Assembly: GCA_016703265.1 (NCBI GenBank)
Contig: JADJCK010000006.1
Location: 248,001-312,000, forward strand
DNA from: a bacterium
GTDB taxonomy: Bacteria > Krumholzibacteriota > Krumholzibacteriia > LZORAL124-64-63
Direction of reading: 5' to 3'
DNA: 64,000 nucleotides
Under the pieces are notes generated by a model. The model did not search any database and was not told the DNA's origin. It was given only the letters and a program-made list of their open reading frames with translations. Shown in pieces: positions 31,683 through 41,085 of the stretch (position 1 is its first letter; each line of letters begins with the position of its first letter). The translations under genes were made by a program, and so were the position numbers.

Positions 31683-34600
31683 TGATCACCGCCGCGGTCC
31701 GGCGTCCCGTCGCCGTCCTCATGCTGTTCCTGGGCCTGGTGCTGATCGGCTGGCAGGCGCGCCAGCGCCTGCCCGTCGACCTTTTGCCGGCCATCAACTA
31801 TCCCAACCTGACGGTGATCACCAACTACGCCGACGCCCCTGCCGACGACCTGGAGCGCCTGGTCACACAGCCGCTGGAGGAAGTGATCACCGGCCTGGCC
31901 GGCGTGCGACGCGTGGTGTCGAAGACGCGCGAGGGCGTTTCGACCATCACCGTGCAGTACGACTGGGGCACGGAGATGGACTTCGCGAACCTGCACCTGC
32001 GCGAATCCATCGACCGTGTCTCGTACCGCGACGACTTTCCGGTAGCCGCCGACCGTCCCCTGATCCTGCGCTGGGATCCCAGCGCGAGGCCGATCGGGAT
32101 CATGGTCCTGGAAGGTGACGAGCCCCTCGAGCGCATGACCGAGTTCGCCCGCGAGGTGGTCAAGCCGGCGCTGGAGCAGATCCAGGGCGTGAGCCAGGCC
32201 GAGATCGTCGGCGGCGCCGACCGCGAGATCCTGGTGCGGCCCGACTTCGACAAGATGCGGCTGTACGGCCTGACCATGGCCGACCTCAGCAACGCCCTGC
32301 GCGTGGCGAACATCAGCTTCCCGGGCGGCCGCATCCGCAAGGGTCCGCTGCACCTGCCGCTGCGCATCCTCGGCGAGTTCGAGAACCTCGACGAGATCCG
32401 GCAAACCGAGATCCCCACGGCCGGCGCCGGCATCACGATCGGCGATATTGCCGAGGTCGTCGACACGATCAAGGAGCCCGAGGGCTTCACCCTGACCGCG
32501 GGCCGCCAGGTCGTCTCGCTGCACCTCTACAAGGAGATCGGCGAGAACACGATCAGCACCACGGAGGAGGTCGACCGGGTGCTGGGCGTGCTCTCGGGGC
32601 AGTACCCGGCCTTCCGCCACTCGTTCATCTATCGCGACGCGGATTTCGTGCAGGAGAGCTTCAGCGGCCTGCAGAGCTCGCTGCTCTACGGCTCGCTTCT
32701 GGCCTTCGTCGTCCTGTACCTGTTCCTCAAGGACTGGCGCAGCCCGGTGGTCGTCAGCCTGGCCATCCCGGTCTCCGTGCTGGCCACCTTCGCCTTCCTC
32801 TACTTCGCCAAGGTGGGGCTCAACCTCATGAGCCTCGGCGGGCTGTCGCTGGCGGCAGGCATGCTGGTGGACAACTCCATCGTCGTCCTGGACAACATCA
32901 ACCGACGCCTGGGCCTGAAGAGGGACACGAATATCGCCGATGAATGCGCCGCGGGCACGCGCGAGGTGGCCATGCCGGTCGTGGCCGCCACCCTGACCAC
33001 GGTGGCGGTGTTCTTCCCGGTCATCTACGTGCCGGGCATTGCCGGCGCCTTCTTCCGCGACCAGGCGCTGACGGTGACGATCTCGCTGATGGTGTCGATC
33101 CTCTCGGCCATCCTCCTGCAGCCGATGCTCTCGGCCTACATCCTGCGGGCGCCGGGCGCTCAGCCGGCGGCCTTCTTCCGCCCGTTCGACCGCGCCTACG
33201 AGGCGATGGCGGCGCGTTACCACACGGCGCTCGAGCGCGTGCTGGAGCGGAAGGCGCCCTTCCTCGCCTGCCTGGTCGCCGGCGTCGCGGTGGCCGCCTG
33301 GCTCGGCTTCGGCCTGCCGCGTACGTTCATGCCCGAACGCACGCGGGGCGACTTCACGATGGCGCTCGAGTTGCCGGCGGGCTCGCCGCTCGAGTGGACC
33401 GAAAGCACGGCGGCGGGACTGGCCGCATTCCTGGCGCGCCAGCCCGAGGTGGCCTCGGTCTATACGCAGGTGGGTGTCACCGAGCGGACCCTGGCGCGCC
33501 TGAAGGAATACAGCGCGGCCAACACGGCGCGCCTGCGCGTCATGCTCAAGCCCACGCGGCACGGATTGCGCGACCTGGAGGCGGTGCGCGAACGCCTGCA
33601 GCCGCGCCTGCAGGCCGTGTCCGGCGCTACCTGGTCCTACGCCGACGAAGGCGTGGGCCTGCGCGAGATCATGGCCAGCGGCGAGGCCTCCTTCACGCTG
33701 GGCGTGGTGGCCGAGAAGCCGGCCGACGCACTGGTCGTCGCGGAGGACCTCCTGCCGCGACTGCGCAAGGTGCCGGGGCTCGCGAGCGTGAACATGGAGC
33801 GGGTGCTGGGCAACCCGACCATCGAGATCTCCGTCGACCGCGAGAAGGCATTGCGCTTCGGCCTGGAGCCCGACGTTCTGGCTCGCGAGCTGCGCGACCG
33901 CATCCAGGGCACCGTCGCCACGACCTACAACGAGATCGAGCAGCGCATCGACATCGCCGTGCGCCTGCCGCGTGAACAGCGCCACGACCTGCAACTGGTG
34001 CTGGCCTCGCCGGTCCAGCTGCCGGACGGGAAGGCCGTGCCCCTGTCCTCGTTCGTGCGCGAAAGCGAAGGAACCCCGGTGCGCGAGATCGTGCGTCGCG
34101 ACCAGCGGCGCCAGATCACGCTGAGCGGCGACGTGGAAGGCCGGTCCGTTTCCGAGGTGTGGGCCGATGTGAAGCCCCTGCTGGCCGGTCTTTCCGTGCC
34201 TGACGGCGTGGCCTTCATCACCGGCGGCGAGCAGGAGGAGATCAACTCCAGCTTCCGCGACCTGGGCTGGGCCCTGCTGCTGTCGTGCCTGCTGGTCTAC
34301 ATGCTCCTGGCCGCGCAGTTCGAGAGCTTCCTCGACCCGTTCATCATCACCGCCGTGCTGCCCGTGGGCATTGCCTGCGCGCTGGCGGCACTGGCCATGT
34401 GGGGCCAGTCGCTGAACATCATGTCGCTGATCGGCCTGATCGCGCTGCTGGGCATCGACGTGAACGACGCCATCGTCAAGGTGGCCACGATCCGCGACCT
34501 GCGGGCCGAGGGCCTGGGCGGGCGCGCGGCGATCATGGAGGCCAGTTCGCGGCGCCTGCGGCCGATCCTGATGACGACCGTGACGACGCTGGTCGGCCTG

Positions 34601-34759
34601 TTCCCGATGGCGCTGGGCCTGGGCACCGGCGACCAGATGCAGCGGCCGCTCGCGATCACGATCATCGGCGGCCTGGGCCTGTCGACGATCCTGACGCTGT
34701 TCATGACGCCCGCCCTCTACGAGATCATCCACCGGCGCACCGACAAGCGCTACGAATGA
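31682..34759 (+). CDS. RND family efflux pump permease 1 (HAE1-like)
   Basis: Proton-driven trimeric exporter. At 1025 residues it is normal for the family. TM1 is at the extreme N terminus (RPVAVLMLFLGLVLIGWQA). The porter domain has RLPVDLLPAINYPNLTVIT. TM4 carries LSLAAGMLVDNSIVVLDNI with the conserved Asp of the proton relay. The second half repeats the layout, with LLSCLLVYMLLAAQFESFLD at TM8 and GIDVNDAIVKVATIR at TM10. It begins one base inside the adaptor gene and is followed after 15 bases by a second RND pump. Two adjacent, non-identical pumps suggest a heterotrimeric pump (as in MdtBC) or two separate pumps sharing an adaptor. Confidence 0.95.
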   Translation: MITAAVRRPVAVLMLFLGLVLIGWQARQRLPVDLLPAINYPNLTVITNYADAPADDLERLVTQPLEEVITGLAGVRRVVSKTREGVSTITVQYDWGTEMDFANLHLRESIDRVSYRDDFPVAADRPLILRWDPSARPIGIMVLEGDEPLERMTEFAREVVKPALEQIQGVSQAEIVGGADREILVRPDFDKMRLYGLTMADLSNALRVANISFPGGRIRKGPLHLPLRILGEFENLDEIRQTEIPTAGAGITIGDIAEVVDTIKEPEGFTLTAGRQVVSLHLYKEIGENTISTTEEVDRVLGVLSGQYPAFRHSFIYRDADFVQESFSGLQSSLLYGSLLAFVVLYLFLKDWRSPVVVSLAIPVSVLATFAFLYFAKVGLNLMSLGGLSLAAGMLVDNSIVVLDNINRRLGLKRDTNIADECAAGTREVAMPVVAATLTTVAVFFPVIYVPGIAGAFFRDQALTVTISLMVSILSAILLQPMLSAYILRAPGAQPAAFFRPFDRAYEAMAARYHTALERVLERKAPFLACLVAGVAVAAWLGFGLPRTFMPERTRGDFTMALELPAGSPLEWTESTAAGLAAFLARQPEVASVYTQVGVTERTLARLKEYSAANTARLRVMLKPTRHGLRDLEAVRERLQPRLQAVSGATWSYADEGVGLREIMASGEASFTLGVVAEKPADALVVAEDLLPRLRKVPGLASVNMERVLGNPTIEISVDREKALRFGLEPDVLARELRDRIQGTVATTYNEIEQRIDIAVRLPREQRHDLQLVLASPVQLPDGKAVPLSSFVRESEGTPVREIVRRDQRRQITLSGDVEGRSVSEVWADVKPLLAGLSVPDGVAFITGGEQEEINSSFRDLGWALLLSCLLVYMLLAAQFESFLDPFIITAVLPVGIACALAALAMWGQSLNIMSLIGLIALLGIDVNDAIVKVATIRDLRAEGLGGRAAIMEASSRRLRPILMTTVTTLVGLFPMALGLGTGDQMQRPLAITIIGGLGLSTILTLFMTPALYEIIHRRTDKRYE

Positions 34760-34774
34760 CGGGGGGACGGTGAC

Positions 34775-37700
34775 ATGATCCGCTTTGCCGTCGACCACCC
34801 GGTCGCCACGATGATGCTCTTCGGCGCCCTGCTGGTGACCGGCATCTACGCCGTGCCCCACCTCGACATCGAGGCGATGCCGGACAGCGAGTTGCCGGAA
34901 CTGTCGATCGTCACCTCGTGGAACGGTGCCTCGCCGAGCGCGATCCAACGCGCGGTGACCCTCCCGATCGAAGGCGCCGTGGCCGGCTGCCACGGTGTGG
35001 AGGATATCGACTCCTCCTCACGCCACGACCTCAGCACCGTCACCGTGAAGTACAAGCGCGGCACCGACATGGAGTTCGCGCGACTGGAGCTGTCCGAACG
35101 CCTCGGCGCCGTCCGGCGCACGCTGCCCCCGCAGTCGGGACAGCCGTTCATCCGCCCCTACGTGCCGCAGGAAGTACGCACCGAAGACTTCTTCTCGGTC
35201 AGCCTGGTCTCGCCCCTGGACATCAACGAACTGCGCGACCGCGCGGAGACCTGGATCGTGCCGCGGTTCCTGTCGATCGAGGGCGTGGCCGACGCGGAAC
35301 TGCGCGGCGGCGCGCGCCCCCTGCTGAAGGTCCGCCTGGATCTCGAGAAGCTCGAGCGCTACGGGCTGACCGCCGACGTCGTCGCGTCGCGACTGGACGC
35401 GCTCGACGACCTGGCGCCGGCCGGCGCCATACGCCGCAGCGGTCGCGAGCTGTCGGTGAGCGTTCGGGACACCGCCAGTGCCCGCGCGCTGGGCGGCACG
35501 GTCCTCGCGATCACCGGCGGCCAGCCCGTGACGCTGAGACACGTTGCGGAAGTCGAGCCTTCGTTCGAGGACATCGCCTACTACAGCCGCATCGGCGGCG
35601 AGAACGTGGTCACCCTGCTGGTGACCAAGCGCAGCGGGCAGAACTCCATCTCCATCAGCCGGCGCCTGCGCGCCGAACTGCCGCGCATCTCGGCCGACGC
35701 GCCCTTCCCGGTGACGTTCGAGGTGGACCAGGACGAGGGCGCCGACCTCGAGGAGAAGCTGCGGGACCTGGTCTCCCGTTCACTGGTAATCCTGCTGCTG
35801 CTGTTCCTGATGCTGGCCGTGGCCCTGCGGCGCCTGCGACTGGTCGCCATCGTCATCGTCTCGATCCTGCTGGCCATCGTGATCTGTTTGTCCATGTTCT
35901 ACTTCTTCGGCGTCTCGGTGAACTTCATCACCATCAGCGGCCTGACCGTCTGCTTCGGCATGCTGCTGGACAACAGCATCCTCGTGCTCGACGCGATCCA
36001 CCGCCGGCTGGCCGGCGGTCGCGCCGCCAGCAGCCGCGCGGCCCTGCTCGAGGGCACGCGCGAGGTGGCCTTCCCGATCATGGCCACCACGTTGACCACC
36101 GTGGTGGCATTTCTGTCCTTCATCTTCATGACCGATCGCCTTTCGCTGTTCTACGTGCCGCTGGCTGTGAGCGTCGGCATTGCCATGCTCGCCTCCATCC
36201 TGGTGGCCTTCGCCTGGATCCCGGTCTCGCTGCGCGGCCCAGCCGAACGCGAACTGCGGCAGAGCGAGGCGGCGGCAGACGAGTTCGGCCTGTCGGGCTG
36301 GCCGCTGCTGTGGCGCTGGCTCGCCGGCACGCTGTTGCTGGCTCTCGCCACGCTCGCGGTGATCTTCTTCTGGAAGGAAGCGTCGACGATGCGGCGCGCC
36401 TTGCCGTGGGTGGGCGGCGGCGCCGGCCTGCTCGTGGCCGTAGGCGCCTTCGTCGCCTATGCAGACTCGTTGACGCGACTGAACCTGAAGCTGTGGTATG
36501 TGCCGCTGGTCTTGACGGTGGCGCTGGGCGCCGGCACGGTCTGGATCTTCAAGGAGAAGATCCGCACGGGCGGGTTCTGGCGCCCCCAGGCCAAGGAACA
36601 GATCATCGTCTACCTGGAGCAGCCGACCGGCACGGACGTGAAGCTCTCGAGCGAGACGATCCGGTTGTTCGAGTCGGAGGTGCTGCCGCTGCCGGAAGGC
36701 GCCCACCTGCGCAGCGGCGCCGCCGGCAACCGCGCCTGGATGTTCATCGAGTTCGAGGATCCGCTGCTGCAGAGCGCCTATCCCGAGCTGTTCCGCAACA
36801 AGGTGATCGTGCTGGCCGAGGAACTCGGCGGCATGTTCATCTGGATCAACGGCTTCGGCGACCCCTACATGAAGGGCGGCCGCGGCGGCGGCATGGCCAA
36901 TTCGACCGTGCGCCTGACCGGCTACAACAGCAAGGAACTGAAGGCGATCAGTGACGGCGTGCTGGCGCGGCTCGAGCGCAACCGCCGCGTACGCAACGCG
37001 CGGCTGACCAGCGGCGACCAGTTCAGCCGGTCGGACACGGACGAGACGGTGGTCGTCCTCGACCGCCAGGCCCTCGCGGCGCATCGGCTCAGCATGGCCG
37101 AGATCATGGGGCATATCCGGCGCCTGCTCGGCGTCGAGACGCCGTGGCACATGGTGCTCGACGGCGAGGACCAGCGCCTCATGCTGACCTACGCCGATGC
37201 GGACCAGATCCAGTACAACCAGATCCTGGGGCGCACGCTGACCACGAGCCGCGGGCAGAAGGTGCAGCTCGGGCGCGTCGTCACGCTGGAGCAGCGGCCG
37301 GAGATCAGTTCCATCGAGCGGCACGACCAGCGCTACAGCCAGATGGTGAACTGGGAGTACATCGGCACCGACCGCATGCGGCGGCAGTTCATCGACGAGA
37401 TCGTGGCCGGGATCACCCTGCCCTACGGCTACACCGCGGAGGATCTCAGCGGACAGCAGGTGACCGAGGATGAGCAGGAAGAGCTCCGCCAGACCCTGTG
37501 GCTGACCGCGGCCTTCATCTTCATGGTGCTGGCAGCCATGTTCGAGAGCCTCCTGCTGCCGATGCTGGTGATGCTGGCGGTGCCGATGTCGCTGGTGGGC
37601 GTGGCCGGCATCTTCTGGGCGACCGGCGCCGAGTTCGATTCCTCGGCGAAGATCGGCCTGATCCTGATGTTCGGTGTCGTGGTGAACAACGCCATCCTGC

Positions 37701-38173
37701 TGATCGAGCGGTTCCGGCTGCAGGTGCGCGAGATCGTGTCGCTCGAAGGCGTGCCCGCCGGTGACGATGAAGGCCAGGTGCGGACGGGTCGGCGCCTGGG
37801 CGGCTACGACCTGTGGCGGCTGCCGGCGACCCTGCGCCGTGACATCCTGCAGCGGGCCGTCTGCGGCGGCGTGCGCATCCAGCTGCGCTCGATCCTGCTG
37901 ACCAGCGGCACCACCATCGCCGGCATGCTGCCCCTGCTGTACAAGAAGGACGCCGCGGCCGGGAAGGACATCTGGGAGAACCTGGCCCTGTCGTCCATCG
38001 GCGGGCTGGGGTCGAGCACGGTACTCATCCTGGCCGCCATCCCGACCTTCTACTGGATCTTCACGATCCTGGGCTGGCGCCTGGCGCGGGTGCGGCAGCG
38101 GTGGTCACGGCGGGGCCACGCTGCCGTGATGGCGGCGACATCACCGGAACCGCTGCCGGAACAGCATGGGTGA
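34775..38173 (+). CDS. RND family efflux pump permease 2, with extra hydrophobic insert
   Basis: 1132 residues, about 100 longer than the neighbour. The N terminus MIRFAVDHPVATMMLFGALL and porter start LDIEAMPDSELPELSIVTSW are standard. TM4 has LTVCFGMLLDNSILVLDAIH. Between TM6 and the second porter domain (nucleotides about 36290-36590) there are hydrophobic stretches (LLWRWLAGTLLLALATLAVI; WVGGGAGLLVAVGAFVAYAD; WYVPLVLTVALGAGTVWIF) where the usual protein has one helix, so about two extra membrane segments are predicted. TM10 is VVVNNAILLIERFRL. The gene overlaps the M20 amidohydrolase gene by eight bases. Confidence 0.93.
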   Translation: MIRFAVDHPVATMMLFGALLVTGIYAVPHLDIEAMPDSELPELSIVTSWNGASPSAIQRAVTLPIEGAVAGCHGVEDIDSSSRHDLSTVTVKYKRGTDMEFARLELSERLGAVRRTLPPQSGQPFIRPYVPQEVRTEDFFSVSLVSPLDINELRDRAETWIVPRFLSIEGVADAELRGGARPLLKVRLDLEKLERYGLTADVVASRLDALDDLAPAGAIRRSGRELSVSVRDTASARALGGTVLAITGGQPVTLRHVAEVEPSFEDIAYYSRIGGENVVTLLVTKRSGQNSISISRRLRAELPRISADAPFPVTFEVDQDEGADLEEKLRDLVSRSLVILLLLFLMLAVALRRLRLVAIVIVSILLAIVICLSMFYFFGVSVNFITISGLTVCFGMLLDNSILVLDAIHRRLAGGRAASSRAALLEGTREVAFPIMATTLTTVVAFLSFIFMTDRLSLFYVPLAVSVGIAMLASILVAFAWIPVSLRGPAERELRQSEAAADEFGLSGWPLLWRWLAGTLLLALATLAVIFFWKEASTMRRALPWVGGGAGLLVAVGAFVAYADSLTRLNLKLWYVPLVLTVALGAGTVWIFKEKIRTGGFWRPQAKEQIIVYLEQPTGTDVKLSSETIRLFESEVLPLPEGAHLRSGAAGNRAWMFIEFEDPLLQSAYPELFRNKVIVLAEELGGMFIWINGFGDPYMKGGRGGGMANSTVRLTGYNSKELKAISDGVLARLERNRRVRNARLTSGDQFSRSDTDETVVVLDRQALAAHRLSMAEIMGHIRRLLGVETPWHMVLDGEDQRLMLTYADADQIQYNQILGRTLTTSRGQKVQLGRVVTLEQRPEISSIERHDQRYSQMVNWEYIGTDRMRRQFIDEIVAGITLPYGYTAEDLSGQQVTEDEQEELRQTLWLTAAFIFMVLAAMFESLLLPMLVMLAVPMSLVGVAGIFWATGAEFDSSAKIGLILMFGVVVNNAILLIERFRLQVREIVSLEGVPAGDDEGQVRTGRRLGGYDLWRLPATLRRDILQRAVCGGVRIQLRSILLTSGTTIAGMLPLLYKKDAAAGKDIWENLALSSIGGLGSSTVLILAAIPTFYWIFTILGWRLARVRQRWSRRGHAAVMAATSPEPLPEQHG

Positions 38174-39332
38174 CCGTCGCCTGACGGCGCTGCGGCATCG
38201 CCTGCACGCGCTGGCCGAGCCGTCGGGCGCCGAGGCCGCCACCGCCGCCTTCGTTGCGACGGAGCTGGACGCCTGCGGCCCCGGCGAGCTGCTGACCGGC
38301 CTCGGTGGCCACGGAGTGGCCGCCGTCTGGGAACCGCACAGCACCGCTCCCGGCCCGACGGTGCTGCTGCGGGCCGAACTCGACGCGATACCCGTGCCCG
38401 AGACCCTCGACCTGGCCTACCGGTCGCGCACGCCCGGCATCGCCCACAAGTGCGGCCACGACGGCCACATGACGATGCTGCTGGGAGTGGCCCGTCGCCT
38501 GGCCGTGAAGGCGCCGGCGCGGGGGCGCCTGGTCCTGCTTTTCCAGCCGGCCGAGGAGACAGGAACCGGCGCCGCCGCCGTTGTCGCGGACCCGCGCCTG
38601 TCGCGACTGCGGCCCGACTGGCTCTTCGCGCTGCACAACCTGCCGGGCTACGACCTCGGGCGCGTGCTGGTGCGGCCGGGCGCGTTCGCTGCCGGCAGTG
38701 CCGGGCTGCGCGTGCGGCTGCGCGGCCGCACGGCCCATGCGGCGGAGCCCGGGAAGGGCCGCTCGCCCGACCAGGCGCTGGGAGAGCTGATCATGACGCT
38801 GGTGACGCTGCCGCCGTCGGAAGGCGATGCGCTCGAGCTGGTGACCGTGACCCACGCCCGCCTCGGCGAACCGGCCTTCGGCCTTGCGCCCGGCGATGCC
38901 GAGCTGCTCGCGACGTTGCGTGCGGATGACGATCTAGCCCTGGCTTCGCTGCAACGTAGGGCGGCCACCGCGGCCCGCGCCGCGGCCCGCCGGCACGGGC
39001 TCACCGGCTCGCTTGCCTGGGAAGAAGTGTTCCCCGTGACCTGGAACGACGCTCAGGCGGTGGCACTCGTGCGCGAGGCGGCCCGCGCCGCCGGCCTGCC
39101 CCTCGCCCGCCCGCGCGAGAGCGCGTTCCGCTGGTCGGAGGATTTCGGAGTGCTGGCGCGCCTCGGGCACGGCGCACTGTTCGGCCTGGGCGCCGGGCGT
39201 CGCCGGCCCGGGCTGCACGCCGAGCGCTACGATTTCAACGATGCGCTGCTGCCCCTCGGCGTCGACCTGCTCCATCGCGTGGCGTTGGCGGCGCTTCAAT
39301 CGCCGCCGCTTGCGGCCGCATCCACGCGATAG
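38166..39332 (+). CDS. M20 family amidohydrolase/peptidase
   Basis: Zinc-dependent amide hydrolase of the HipO/IAA-amino-acid hydrolase type. 388 residues. Metal and catalytic motifs are LLRAELDAIPVPE, HKCGHDGHMTMLLG, LVLLFQPAEETGTGA (catalytic Glu pair), ALHNLPGYDLGRV and a dimerisation-domain stretch GRTAHAAEP. No signal peptide is seen, so it is cytoplasmic. It starts inside the end of RND pump 2 (8-base overlap), tying it to the efflux operon. An amidase in such a place might process or detoxify an acylated amino compound that the pump handles; this is speculative. Its 3' end overlaps the convergent gene by 37 bases. Confidence 0.9.
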   Translation: MGDRRLTALRHRLHALAEPSGAEAATAAFVATELDACGPGELLTGLGGHGVAAVWEPHSTAPGPTVLLRAELDAIPVPETLDLAYRSRTPGIAHKCGHDGHMTMLLGVARRLAVKAPARGRLVLLFQPAEETGTGAAAVVADPRLSRLRPDWLFALHNLPGYDLGRVLVRPGAFAAGSAGLRVRLRGRTAHAAEPGKGRSPDQALGELIMTLVTLPPSEGDALELVTVTHARLGEPAFGLAPGDAELLATLRADDDLALASLQRRAATAARAAARRHGLTGSLAWEEVFPVTWNDAQAVALVREAARAAGLPLARPRESAFRWSEDFGVLARLGHGALFGLGAGRRRPGLHAERYDFNDALLPLGVDLLHRVALAALQSPPLAAASTR

Positions 39333-40837
39333 ACGAGCGTCTGGGCATCGCGCCAGGCCACGCTGACGCCGGACAGGTTGTCGAGGTGGTCGAGCATTGC
39401 CGCGTCCGGCAGGTATTCCCGTTCGATGGCGCCCACCGCCAGGAAGGTCGCGCCGCCCGCGCGCGCACGGTCGACCAGGTCCTGCTGGTCACGGGCCATG
39501 GCCGGGTACGCCGCGAAGCGCAATCCCGCGTAGTGGGCCAGGTGCGCTTTCCGCGCCATCAGGACGGCCGGGCGGCCGTCGCGCCCCCGGGCCCCGGCGG
39601 ACCACTGCGGCGCCGCAGCGATTGCCGCCGAGAGGTGCCGCGGCTGCTGGCGGTCGTAGAAGGAGACGGCACGGGCGATATGCCCCGTGTGCAGCGCCAT
39701 CACCAGCGCGACGACAGCGACCGCCGCCACCGTACGCAGGCGCGGCAACCGCTCGATCCCGAGCGCCGTCACCAGGGCCCACACCGGCACCAGCGGCAGC
39801 GAGAACCGCGGCCGGTGGAAGACGGCCCCCAGCGCCAGGAACATCACGACGCCCAGCAGGAGGACGGCGACCTGCCGCCGATCAGGACGTCGCCACGCGA
39901 GCAGCGCCAGCGCCGCCAGCGCCACGGCGCCGAACGTGCGGCCGGTGACCTGGTCGAGATCCTGGCCGAGGTGCCGTGGCAGGTTGCCGAGGTAGTGGAC
40001 GACGAAATACACCGGATCCTGCGCCACCACCTGCCCCAGCGAGCGGAAGCCGCCCGGCGGCACCATGTCTGCGCGCTCACCGCCGTAGAATTCATCGACG
40101 ATGTTCTGCAGGTTGCGCGAGGCCAGCCAGTGCCCCGTCTGCACCCGCGAGGCCGCCAGCCACGGCGAGGCCACAAGCAGGAATCCCGCCCATACGCAGG
40201 CCACCGCGAGCGCACGCCGACGCCACGGCAGGCTCCAGGGATCCAGCAGCAGCAGCACTGCCGCCGCCCACACCGCCACCACGATCCCGTTGTCCCGCGT
40301 CAGCCAGGCCAGGCCGGCCAGGGCCCCGCTCAGCAGCCACGCGGCCGGTCGCGGCGGCCGCAGCAGCAGCGCCGCGACCGAAGCCATCACGCACAGCAGG
40401 AAGAGCTGGTCGGAAGAAGCCTTGTGCGCGTGGATGAAGAACACCTTCACCGAGGCCGTCACCAGCAGCACGACGACGGCGACCCGCGGTCCGGCCAGGC
40501 GCAGCGCGAGCCGGTGCACGAGCAGCAGCGTGCCGGCGGCAGCCAGCAGGCTGAGCACGACGGCCGAGCGGTACCAGCCGACATCGAGCGGGGCCAGCGC
40601 CGCGTGCAGCGGCACCAGCACGAAGGCGTGCAGCGGCCCCTTGAAGGGATGGTTGGCGACAGCGAATCGGCCCGCCGCCAGTTCCTGCGCGGCAGGCGCC
40701 AGCTCGGCGAAAAAATCGGCCTCGACGCCGAGGTCGCCCAGCGGCGAGGTCGCCAGGGAGACGGCCAGCCCCGCGGCCGTCACCAGCAGCACGAAGAGGG
40801 CCGGCCACCAGGCCGGCAGGCTGGTCCGCGGACTCAA
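39296..40837 (-). CDS. GT-C/family 39-like polytopic membrane glycosyltransferase
   Basis: 513 residues with about ten to eleven hydrophobic segments. The first periplasmic loop has an acidic motif (LGVEADFFAELAPAAQEL) where GT-C enzymes carry catalytic Asp/Glu. Further typical elements are WLTRDNGIVVAVW and NHPFKGPLHAFVLVPLH. The C-terminal 110 residues are soluble. It is distantly like the ArnT/PMT group but shares no obvious stretch with the GT-C gene at 15731. It probably adds a sugar to an envelope acceptor from a lipid-linked donor. The gene stands alone, pointing away from the sdh operon. Confidence 0.65.
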   Translation of the reverse strand: MSPRTSLPAWWPALFVLLVTAAGLAVSLATSPLGDLGVEADFFAELAPAAQELAAGRFAVANHPFKGPLHAFVLVPLHAALAPLDVGWYRSAVVLSLLAAAGTLLLVHRLALRLAGPRVAVVVLLVTASVKVFFIHAHKASSDQLFLLCVMASVAALLLRPPRPAAWLLSGALAGLAWLTRDNGIVVAVWAAAVLLLLDPWSLPWRRRALAVACVWAGFLLVASPWLAASRVQTGHWLASRNLQNIVDEFYGGERADMVPPGGFRSLGQVVAQDPVYFVVHYLGNLPRHLGQDLDQVTGRTFGAVALAALALLAWRRPDRRQVAVLLLGVVMFLALGAVFHRPRFSLPLVPVWALVTALGIERLPRLRTVAAVAVVALVMALHTGHIARAVSFYDRQQPRHLSAAIAAAPQWSAGARGRDGRPAVLMARKAHLAHYAGLRFAAYPAMARDQQDLVDRARAGGATFLAVGAIEREYLPDAAMLDHLDNLSGVSVAWRDAQTLVYRVDAAASGGD

Positions 40838-40972
40838 CGCACCTGCTCCATTCGTTCGCGGTTCAGCCGGTCGACGCCACGCGGCGCATCATTCCCCGGG
40901 GCGCTCCCGCGGGCAAGGGACGATTTGCTTCCGGAATGCCTGAAGGCCCGTTACCCGCAGCAGGACAACAAG

Positions 40973-41033
40973 TTGAGAACCATAATCAACAAGCCATAAA
41001 ACGGTTGAGATGGTTCCCGGCGGCGCGTAATGT
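40973..41033 (+). promoter_or_regulatory. Tandem sigma70-like promoter candidates for the sdh operon
   Basis: This is the most AT-rich patch of the 248-base gap before sdhC. Two TTGAGA hexamers occur 32 bases apart, at 40973 and 41005. The first is followed after 16 bases by CATAAA, the second after 17 bases by TAATGT. Both are plausible -35/-10 pairs, 53 or more bases before the sdhC ATG. This is a motif-level prediction only. Confidence 0.45.
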
Positions 41034-41085
41034 TCGCCTATCCTTCATCTTCGAGCTTCCGTCTTCAGCCCGGGAGTGCGCCTCC

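Noticed and set aside
31472..34993. A long minus-strand open frame across RND pump 1
   Set aside because: It is antisense to a well-supported pump, rich in His/Gln/Asp/Arg repeats, and has no family motif.
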